The notes under the pieces are model-generated. The model did no database searches. It was given only the letters and a program-made list of their open reading frames with translations, and had not been told where the DNA came from. Positions 52,967 to 59,589 of a stretch of 64,000 nt of DNA are shown piece after piece. Every line of letters starts with the position of its first letter. Position 1 is the stretch's first letter. Origin of the DNA: CAYJLF01 sp964371055 (GTDB lineage Bacteria > Eisenbacteria > RBG-16-71-46 > CAIMUX01); contig CAYJLF010000007.1 of the NCBI GenBank assembly GCA_964371055.1, forward strand, positions 1 through 64,000, written 5' to 3'. A program made the position numbers and the translations under genes.

Positions 52967-53496
52967 GCACGATCTGGATCGCCGTGGGGAGCAATCTCGG
53001 CGATCGGCCGGCGCTCCTGGCGCGGGCGGTCGAGGCTCTGGCGGCGGGCGGAGTCGACGTCCTCCGAGTCTCGCATGCTTACGAGACCCGGCCCGAGGGG
53101 GGAGCCGACGAGCCGCCCTACCTGAACGCTGTCCTCCAGGCCTCGACGTCGCTCGCCCCCGGCGATCTCCTCTCCCGGCTGCAGGAGGTCGAGCGTGCCC
53201 TCGGTCGTTCCGCCGAGCACCGGACGGGCCCCAGGACGTGCGATCTCGATCTCCTGGCCTATGAAGACCAGGTGTTGGACGAGCCCGGCCTCATCGTGCC
53301 GCACCCGCGGATGCATCGGCGGGGGTTCGTCCTGGTGCCGCTCTGCGAGCTCGATGTCCATTGGCGCCATCCGGTCCTCGGACTGGAGGCGGGGGAGCTC
53401 CTGGCGGGGCTCCAACCGAACGCAGGGGAGGTCCGGTTGTCCGGGCCGCTGCCGCTGCCGCTGGAGTGGCGGGTGGCGGCGGGGGCGAAGGCCTAG
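52963..53496 (+). CDS. folK: 6-hydroxymethyl-7,8-dihydropterin pyrophosphokinase
   Basis: HPPK adds pyrophosphate from ATP before dihydropteroate synthase acts. The 177-residue protein has 'IAVGSNLGDRPALLARAVEAL', 'YETRPEGGADEPPYLNAVLQ' and 'GPRTCDLDLLAYEDQV', with the Mg-binding DLDLL and 'PHPRMHRRGFVLVPL'. It overlaps folB (ATGA). folP is not here. Confidence 0.96.
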   Translation: MSTIWIAVGSNLGDRPALLARAVEALAAGGVDVLRVSHAYETRPEGGADEPPYLNAVLQASTSLAPGDLLSRLQEVERALGRSAEHRTGPRTCDLDLLAYEDQVLDEPGLIVPHPRMHRRGFVLVPLCELDVHWRHPVLGLEAGELLAGLQPNAGEVRLSGPLPLPLEWRVAAGAKA

Positions 53497-53505
53497 GAGG
53501 GTGGC

Positions 53506-54138
53506 GTGACCGGGGGGAGCTTCATCGCCATCGAGGGGGTCATCGGCGTCGGCAAGACCACGCTGGCGCAGGCCCTCGCCGCCGTCACAGGCGCTCGCGC
53601 GATGCTTGAAGTTGTCGAGGAAAACCCTTTCCTGGAAGGGTTTTATCGGGATCGCCGTCGCTTCGCGTTCCAGGTCCAGCTCTTCTTCCTCCTCTCTCGT
53701 TACCGGCAGATGATGGCGTTGCGCCAGCGCGACCTCTTCCAGTCGGCGGTGGTCAGCGACTACCTGTTCCAGAAAGACCGGATCTTCGCTTCGATCAACC
53801 TGAGCGAGGACGAGATGGGCCTTTACGACCAGATCCTGCCGCTTCTGGAGCGGGACCTGCCCCGGCCCGACAAGGTCGTCTATCTGCGCGCCGACCTTCC
53901 GGTCCTTTTGAGGCGGATCGAGCGGCGAGGCCGGCCGTTCGAGCGGGGGATCGATCCCGACTATCTCCGTCTGCTCGATGAGACCTACACCGATTTCTTC
54001 TTCCACTACCGGGGCGCGCCCCTCATCGTCGTCAACACCAACGCCCTCGACCTCGTCGATTCGCCCGAGGATCGCGAGGAACTCCTCCGCCGGATTCTCG
54101 ATCATCGGAAGGGGACCGCCTTCTACAATCCGGGTTGA
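53506..54138 (+). CDS. deoxynucleoside kinase (dGK/dCK family)
   Basis: The 210-residue kinase salvages deoxynucleosides. P-loop GVIGVGKT (11-18), the ERS-like 'EENPFLEGFYRDRRRFAFQVQ' start, 'SDYLFQKDRIFA' and the LID 'RIERRGRPFERGID' match bacterial dGK/dCK. Substrate preference cannot be read by eye. GTG 53506 follows AGGAGGG. It lies between folK and panB, a common order in this type of genome. Confidence 0.92.
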   Translation: MTGGSFIAIEGVIGVGKTTLAQALAAVTGARAMLEVVEENPFLEGFYRDRRRFAFQVQLFFLLSRYRQMMALRQRDLFQSAVVSDYLFQKDRIFASINLSEDEMGLYDQILPLLERDLPRPDKVVYLRADLPVLLRRIERRGRPFERGIDPDYLRLLDETYTDFFFHYRGAPLIVVNTNALDLVDSPEDREELLRRILDHRKGTAFYNPG

Positions 54139-54184
54139 TGGGGGCCGGGCGCCGCGCACCAGGATCGTCAGGAGGGAGGAACCG

Positions 54185-55054
54185 ATGAGCACCGGATCGA
54201 CGCCGGATCCCCGGAGTGCACGCTGGACCGCGCCGCGGATCCGCGCCCTCAAGGGGCGGGAGAAGATCCCGGTCGTGACCTGCTACGACGCCTCCATGGC
54301 CCGGCTCTGCGACGAGGCCGATCTCCCGCTGCTCCTCGTGGGGGACAGCCTCGGCAACGTCATCCTGGGACACGAGACCACGCTCCCTGTCACCCTCGCC
54401 GACATGATCCACCACGGGGCGGCGGTGATGCGCGCGCGGCCAAGGTGCCTTGTTGTTATCGATATGCCGTTCATGAGCTTCCAGGTCAGCGTGGAGAAAG
54501 CACTTGAAGCTGCCGGAACGATCCTGCAGGCCACGGGGGCCGATGCGGTGAAGCTGGAAGGGGGGCGCCGCAGTGCGGCGGCGGTGCGGCGGATGGTCGA
54601 GGCGGGCATCCCGGTCATGGGGCACGTCGGACTCACCCCGCAGTCGGTCCTCGAGTTCGGCGGGTACGGTGTGCAGGGGCGCGGCCGGGCCGGCGAGGCG
54701 CTCCTGGAGGACGCCCGGGCGCTCGAAGAGGCCGGGGCTTTCAGCATCGTGCTGGAGAAGATCCCCGCCCCCCTCGCCGCGCGCGTGACCAAGGCGCTGT
54801 CGATCCCGACCATCGGCATCGGGGCCGGGGCCGCCTGCGACGGGCAGGTCCTCGTCCTCTACGACCTCCTCGGGCTCAACCCGTCCTTCCGGCCGCGCTT
54901 CGTCAAGCGCTACGCCGAACTCGGAGCGGTGATCACCGAGGCCTTGCAGCGGTATGCCGGAGAGGTCCGCGACGGTGCCTTCCCCGGGAACGAGCATGCC
55001 TACGCGGACGAGCCGGCCGCCCGTCCCGCGCGGAAGCGGAAGGGAGCGCGATGA
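54185..55054 (+). CDS. panB: 3-methyl-2-oxobutanoate hydroxymethyltransferase
   Basis: PanB makes ketopantoate from alpha-ketoisovalerate and methylene-THF. The 289-residue TIM barrel has 'MVTCYDASMARLCDEA'-like start (VVTCYDASMA), 'LVGDSLGNVILGHETTLPVT', 'GADAVKLEGG' and 'MGHVGLTPQS', with 'IPTIGIGAGAACDGQVLV'. ATG 54185 follows GGAGGGAGGAACC. panC overlaps by 4 nt. Confidence 0.97.
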   Translation: MSTGSTPDPRSARWTAPRIRALKGREKIPVVTCYDASMARLCDEADLPLLLVGDSLGNVILGHETTLPVTLADMIHHGAAVMRARPRCLVVIDMPFMSFQVSVEKALEAAGTILQATGADAVKLEGGRRSAAAVRRMVEAGIPVMGHVGLTPQSVLEFGGYGVQGRGRAGEALLEDARALEEAGAFSIVLEKIPAPLAARVTKALSIPTIGIGAGAACDGQVLVLYDLLGLNPSFRPRFVKRYAELGAVITEALQRYAGEVRDGAFPGNEHAYADEPAARPARKRKGAR

Positions 55055-55962
55055 AGGTCGTCGGCAGCCCGGAGCGACTGCGCAGCCAGGTGCGCGCCGC
55101 CCGCGCGAAGGGGGGGAAGATCGGCTTCGTGCCGACGATGGGGTTCCTGCACGAGGGGCACCTGGCGCTGGCGCGAAGGGCGCGGCGGGAGTGCGACCTC
55201 GTCGTGGCCAGCATCTTCGTCAACCCGCTTCAGTTCGGACCCGGAGAGGACTTCGCCGCCTATCCGCGGGCGCCGCGCCGGGACCGGGCGATGCTCCGCC
55301 GCGAGGGGGTCGATCTCTGCTTCGAGCCGGCAGTCAAGCAGATGTATGCCGCCGGCTTCGCCACGCGGATCGAGGTGAGGGGACTCGGCGCGCCCCTCTG
55401 CGGGCGATTCCGTCCCGGGCACTTCACCGGCGTCGCCACCGTCGTCGCCAAGCTTCTGGGTGTGGTCGAGCCCGACCGGCTCTACGTGGGGGCGAAGGAC
55501 TACCAGCAGTCCCTCGTGATCACACGGATGGCGCGGGACCTGAACCTGGGCGTCCGCGTCATCGTCTGCCCGACCGTCCGCGAGCCCGATGGACTGGCGA
55601 TGAGCTCGCGGAACACCTACCTGACGGCGGAGGAGCGGGGGTGGGCGCCGACCCTCTACCGTGCGTTGCGCGACGTCGCCCTCGGAGTCCGCGCGGGCGC
55701 CCTGATCGAAGCCGGAGAGACCCGCCGCGCCCTGCGCGGAAGGTTGGCGGGAGGCCCCGGACGACTGCAGTACGCGGAGGTGTTGTCGGCGGACGATCTC
55801 TCCGAGGTCGATCCGCTCGAGGGGCGCGTGGTCCTGGCGGTGGCGTATCGACTGGGGCGGGCCCGGCTGATCGACAATGTCGTCGTGCGGGTGCCGGCGC
55901 GACGTCCGGGGAGCGCTTCGCGGGCGGGCCGGCGCCAGAGCCGCCGGGGAGCGCGCCGATGA
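55051..55962 (+). CDS. panC: pantothenate synthetase
   Basis: PanC joins pantoate and beta-alanine. The 303-residue protein has 'FVPTMGFLHEGHLALARRA' with the HxGH-like nucleotide site at 28-37, 'SIFVNPLQFGPGEDF', 'GAKDYQQSLVITRMARDL' and 'MSSRNTYLT'. The C-terminal 20 residues are Arg-rich and atypical. It overlaps panB and the following gene by 4 nt each. Confidence 0.96.
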   Translation: MKVVGSPERLRSQVRAARAKGGKIGFVPTMGFLHEGHLALARRARRECDLVVASIFVNPLQFGPGEDFAAYPRAPRRDRAMLRREGVDLCFEPAVKQMYAAGFATRIEVRGLGAPLCGRFRPGHFTGVATVVAKLLGVVEPDRLYVGAKDYQQSLVITRMARDLNLGVRVIVCPTVREPDGLAMSSRNTYLTAEERGWAPTLYRALRDVALGVRAGALIEAGETRRALRGRLAGGPGRLQYAEVLSADDLSEVDPLEGRVVLAVAYRLGRARLIDNVVVRVPARRPGSASRAGRRQSRRGARR

Positions 55963-57185
55963 ACCCGCCGCTGAATCCGCCGACGAACCCGCGCCGGATC
56001 GGTCTCGTGCTGGCGGCCGGCAAAGGGACGCGGATGAAGTCGGACCTTGCCAAGGTCCTGCACGAGTTCGACGGCCGGACGCTGCTCGGCCACGTCCTCG
56101 AGACGGCGGGGAGGCTCATGCTCGATCGCACCGTCGTCGTCGTGGGACACCAGGCGGAGCAGGTGCAGTCGCGACACGGGGCCGATGGCGTTGATTTCGT
56201 GCGGCAGGAGCCTCAACTCGGGACCGGTCACGCGGTCATGGTCGCCGCGCCGCTGCTGGCGGCCGAGCCGGACCACGCGGAGCTGCTCGTCCTCTACGGC
56301 GACGTGCCGAACCTGCGGGAGACGACACTCCTGGAGCTCTTCGAGCGCCACCGGCTGGAAGGGAACGGGGTCACCGTGCTGACCGCCGAACTCGAGCATC
56401 CGGCCGGGTACGGGCGGGTGTTGCGCGACGGGGCCGGCCGGTTCGATCGGATCGTGGAGGATCGCGATCTCTCGCCGGAGCAGCGAGGCGAGCGCGAGAT
56501 CAACTCCGGAATCTACGTCTTCCAGCTCGGTCCGCTCCGGAGTGCCCTCGGCGAGCTGCGGGCCGACAACGCGCAGAAGGAGTACTACCTCACCGACGCC
56601 TTGACGATCATCCGCCAGCGGGGCCTGCCGGTCGGCATCCTGCGGTTGGGGGACGAGGAGGAGATCGCCGGCATCAACACGCCCGAGCAACTCGCCGAGG
56701 CGGCGGCGGTGCGGGCTCGGCGGCGGCAGAACCCGGAGGAAGGGTGTCCCGTCTGCCGGACTCTGCGGGAACGATCCGACCTGCTCCTCTTCGAGCGCGC
56801 GGAGGCGACCGTCCTGCTCGCGCCTTCGCCCTACAATTGCGGCCATCTCTGGATCGCGCCCCGCCGCCACGTGGTGTCGTTCCTCTCGTTGCGGGAGGAC
56901 GAGACCGGGATCCTGTTCCAGCTCGCGGCCGAAGTCGAGCGATGGCTGGACGAGGCCTATCACCCGCAGGCCTTCAACCTGGGATACAATTCGGGACGCG
57001 CGGGGGAGCACCTTGTGCTGCAGGTCATTCCCCGGTGGTCCGGTGACGCGAACTTCATGCCTCTGGTCGGCGGGGCCAACATCCTGCCCCAGAGCCTGGC
57101 CGGATCGCGGAAACAGATCGAGGAGGCGAGGGGACGCCTGGACCCGGCGGGCCGGTCCGGTCCGCTGCGAGAGGAAACGCCATGA
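55959..57185 (+). CDS. GlmU-like nucleotidyltransferase fused to a catalytically dead HIT domain
   Basis: The 408-residue protein has two domains. Residues 1-255 match the uridylyltransferase half of GlmU: 'LAAGKGTRMKSDLAKVLHEF', 'QLGTGHAV', 'LYGDVPNLRE', 'YGRVLRD', 'EINSGIYVF' and 'QKEYYLTDAL'. The hexapeptide acetyltransferase half is missing. Residues 260-400 match HIT proteins of the Ap4A-phosphorylase type, including the CxxC (CPVC) and 'PRWSGDANFMPLVGG'. The HIT triad HxHxH reads H351-L-V353-L-Q355, so two of three His are lost. It overlaps panC and the next gene. Confidence 0.85.
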   Translation: MNPPLNPPTNPRRIGLVLAAGKGTRMKSDLAKVLHEFDGRTLLGHVLETAGRLMLDRTVVVVGHQAEQVQSRHGADGVDFVRQEPQLGTGHAVMVAAPLLAAEPDHAELLVLYGDVPNLRETTLLELFERHRLEGNGVTVLTAELEHPAGYGRVLRDGAGRFDRIVEDRDLSPEQRGEREINSGIYVFQLGPLRSALGELRADNAQKEYYLTDALTIIRQRGLPVGILRLGDEEEIAGINTPEQLAEAAAVRARRRQNPEEGCPVCRTLRERSDLLLFERAEATVLLAPSPYNCGHLWIAPRRHVVSFLSLREDETGILFQLAAEVERWLDEAYHPQAFNLGYNSGRAGEHLVLQVIPRWSGDANFMPLVGGANILPQSLAGSRKQIEEARGRLDPAGRSGPLREETP

Positions 57186-57730
57186 ACCGTCGTCGCGGGA
57201 AGTCCCGCCGCCGGAGCGGTGGGCGTGTTTTCGAGGTCATCTTGAACGGGGTGCTGGTCCTGATCGTGGTCGTCTTCGGCGTGTCGATCGCGGCCCGCTG
57301 GGGCACCGGGGAAGGGCCCGCGGATGGGCGGGAGGATGTCCGGATCGACCCCGTGTCCTCCACCGTCGCCCCCCCCGTGGCGGAGGATGTGGATGATTTG
57401 CGCGGCCGTCCCACCGTCGTGGTGCGGAACGGATGCGGCGAGGTCGGGCTGGCCGAGGAGATGACCCAGGTCCTGCGGCGGTCCGGTTTCGACGTGGTGG
57501 ATTACGGCAACGCGTCCCGCTACGATCATGAGGCGACCCTCGTGATCGACCGCTCGGGGCAGGCCGAGATGGTGGCCCGGTTGCATGGGTGGCTCGGTCG
57601 CGAGTACGGAGTCGGGGCGGTGAAGCGCGATCTCGCCCCCGTGCCGGAAGCGGATATGGTCCTCGTGCTCGGACTCGACCTGGCAGATACGCTGGCGTCG
57701 CGCCGGGCCCGCGGCGCGCGCGGACGTTGA
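57182..57730 (+). CDS. membrane-anchored LytR_C domain protein
   Basis: The 182-residue protein has a basic N-terminus, one membrane helix (about 17-38), a linker and a LytR C-terminal-like domain ('VVVRNGCGEVGLAEEMTQVLR', 'GFDVVDYGNA', 'YDHEATLVIDRSG'). This domain often binds or follows enzymes that attach glycopolymers to the wall; the catalytic LCP domain is absent. It overlaps the preceding gene (ATGA), linking it to sugar-nucleotide supply. Confidence 0.85.
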   Translation: MNRRRGKSRRRSGGRVFEVILNGVLVLIVVVFGVSIAARWGTGEGPADGREDVRIDPVSSTVAPPVAEDVDDLRGRPTVVVRNGCGEVGLAEEMTQVLRRSGFDVVDYGNASRYDHEATLVIDRSGQAEMVARLHGWLGREYGVGAVKRDLAPVPEADMVLVLGLDLADTLASRRARGARGR

Positions 57731-57766
57731 GCGGGGGCGGGTCTCCCGCCGGAAAGAAGGGCTTTC

Positions 57767-57955
57767 ATGGGTAGCCTTGGATTCAAAGAGATCCTCCTCG
57801 TGGTGCTCGTGATCGTGCTCCTCTTCGGCGCGCGCCGGATCCCCGAGTTGATGCGGTCGATGGGGCAGGGAATCAGGGAGTTCAAGGGGGGGCTCAAGGA
57901 GAGCCGCGACGACGAGAAGCCCAAGTCCCCGCCGGGGGATGACGGGAAGCACTAG
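57767..57955 (+). CDS. tatA: twin-arginine translocase subunit TatA
   Basis: The 62-residue protein begins 'MGSLGFKEILLVVLVIVLLF' with a single membrane helix, then the 'FGARRIPELMRSMGQGIREF' amphipathic helix and a charged tail, the TatA/E signature. TatA forms the translocation pore with TatC (47.2 kb). It ends the long coaX-to-tatA run. Confidence 0.97.
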   Translation: MGSLGFKEILLVVLVIVLLFGARRIPELMRSMGQGIREFKGGLKESRDDEKPKSPPGDDGKH

Positions 57956-57982
57956 GCTCGACGCCGGGCAGGCCGCCCGCCG

Positions 57983-58010
57983 GCGCGAGCGTTCCACCTG
58001 CGCGCATTTT
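57983..58010 (+). terminator. possible terminator after tatA
   Basis: GCGCG (57983-57987) pairs with CGCGC (58001-58005) across a 13-nt loop and is followed by ATTTT. The stem is short. It lies in the 204-bp gap before the sigma factor gene, whose own promoter I cannot identify. Confidence 0.35.
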
Positions 58011-58159
58011 AGCCCACCGATCGCGCGCCCGGTCCCGTCCGACCCGCCCGCCGGCGCGGCCGGCAACTCCCACTGACGATCCCGACCTGGCCGGCCGAAG
58101 GATCAAAGGGGACGTCCAAGAGGGACGCGACCGCGCGGTGTGATTTTCCGGAGTCTCAC

Positions 58160-58792
58160 GTGTCTTCAATGGATGGGAAGCACTCGACGGCAGAACCCGC
58201 GGACGAGGTACTGGCGCGCCTGGCCGGCGAGCATCCGGACGATCCGCGGGGTCACGAGGCTGCCTCCATCCTGATCGCTCGGTACCGGCGGCGGGTCTAC
58301 CTCTGGTGCTTCCGGTTCGTGCGGGATCGGGAGCGGGCGCTGGACCTGGCGCAGGACGTGCTGTTGAGCGCCTACCGATCGCTCGGCTCGTTCGAAGGCG
58401 GTTGTCCGTTCGGATCCTGGATCTACGTCATCGCGAGCAATCGCTGCCGGAACGAACTGCGGCGCCCGGCGCTCTTCGTCCCGGACGAGATCGATCCGGA
58501 TGCGTTCGCGGCGGCGGGAGCGGATCCCGCGGAGGAACTGCTGCGGAAGCTCGATGAGGAGCAGCTGCTCGAGCTGATCCACGAGTGCCTGGATGCCGAG
58601 GAGCAGAGCGTGCTCTGGCTGCGGTGCGTCGAGCGGATGCCGGTCGAGACCATCAGCGGCGTGGCGCGGATCGACCAGGCGTCCGGTGCGCGCGGGGTTC
58701 TGCAGCGAGCCCGGCGGAAGCTGCGCGCGGCGCTGGAACGGCGCGAGGCCGCTCGGGAGAGACGCATCGGCGCGGCCGAGGAGGGGAGATGA
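58160..58792 (+). CDS. ECF-like RNA polymerase sigma factor
   Basis: The 210-residue protein has sigma region 2 ('FRFVRDRERALDLAQDVLLS', 'LGSFEGGCPFGSWIYVIASN', 'RCRNEL'), where DNA melting and -10 contact occur, and a sigma-4-like helix-turn-helix that is diverged ('RMPVETISGVARIDQA') but ends in the usual 'LQRARRKLRAAL'. The anti-sigma-like gene overlaps its stop by 4 nt, a strong sign of partnership. The start may be GTG 58160 or ATG 58169. Confidence 0.9.
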   Translation: MSSMDGKHSTAEPADEVLARLAGEHPDDPRGHEAASILIARYRRRVYLWCFRFVRDRERALDLAQDVLLSAYRSLGSFEGGCPFGSWIYVIASNRCRNELRRPALFVPDEIDPDAFAAAGADPAEELLRKLDEEQLLELIHECLDAEEQSVLWLRCVERMPVETISGVARIDQASGARGVLQRARRKLRAALERREAARERRIGAAEEGR

Positions 58793-59577
58793 CCCACACC
58801 TGTCTGCGGGGCGAGCAGCTCGAGCTCGTGGCGGCGCGTCCGCCGGACGACCCTCTCCGCCGCGAGGCGGAAGCCTGCGCGCGCTGCCGCGCCGGCCTGA
58901 TGGCCTTCGCCGCCTTCATCGATCCGTTCGACGTCCCGGAAGAGGCCGGGCTCGAGGAGGCCGACGCCTGCCTCGGCGCCATTCTCGAGGCCGGGACGGC
59001 GGGACGCCTCAAGCCGCATCGTCCAGATGGAGATGGGAAACTGGTGGAGGCCCGCCCCGGCCCCCGTGCTTTCCCGGCGTCGCCGTCCCCCGATCGATCG
59101 ACGGGTCGCTTCGCCACGGAAGGGCGTTGGCTCGACCGGTTCTCCCTGATCTTCGGGCGTCCGGCGCTGCGGCCGGTCTGGGTTGTCGTGATCGTATTCC
59201 TGGCGGTCTGGGGAGGGCGCGAGTCGGGGTGGATCCATCGACCGGCCGGCGATGCGATCGACCTGCGCGGCGAGTCCGGCGCGGTCGGCGTCAGCATGGA
59301 GACCTTCGAGCCGTCGCGATCGGCCGATGGGTCAGTCGTCGTCTCCTGGCGCGCGGTGCCCGAGGCCGACCGCTATTCGATCGTCCTCTTCGACGTCGCG
59401 CTCCGAGAGACCGCGCGCATCGCGGCCGGAGGCGAGCTGTCGCTGCGCCTGGACCCTGGTCTCCTCCTGCCGAGCGCCGGGACTGGCCCCCTCTTCTGGA
59501 GTGTGATCGCCGACCGCGGCGGGGACGAGATCGCGCGCTCCGAGATCCGGGCCCTGCCGCGCATGACCACGCGCTGA
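58789..59577 (+). CDS. putative one-pass anti-sigma factor
   Basis: The 262-residue protein has a cytoplasmic part with C5, C30 and C33 in an anti-sigma-zinc-like pattern (His four residues before the Cys pair is replaced by Glu26). One membrane helix follows at about 127-142, then a periplasmic domain that looks like a fibronectin-III/beta-sandwich ('DGSVVVSWRAVPEADRYSIV'). The topology and the 4-nt overlap with the sigma gene fit an anti-sigma factor controlled from the periplasm. The zinc motif is degenerate, so this is an inference. ATG 58789 follows GGAGGGGAG. Confidence 0.65.
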   Translation: MTHTCLRGEQLELVAARPPDDPLRREAEACARCRAGLMAFAAFIDPFDVPEEAGLEEADACLGAILEAGTAGRLKPHRPDGDGKLVEARPGPRAFPASPSPDRSTGRFATEGRWLDRFSLIFGRPALRPVWVVVIVFLAVWGGRESGWIHRPAGDAIDLRGESGAVGVSMETFEPSRSADGSVVVSWRAVPEADRYSIVLFDVALRETARIAAGGELSLRLDPGLLLPSAGTGPLFWSVIADRGGDEIARSEIRALPRMTTR

Positions 59578-59589
59578 TCCGGCCCTGGA

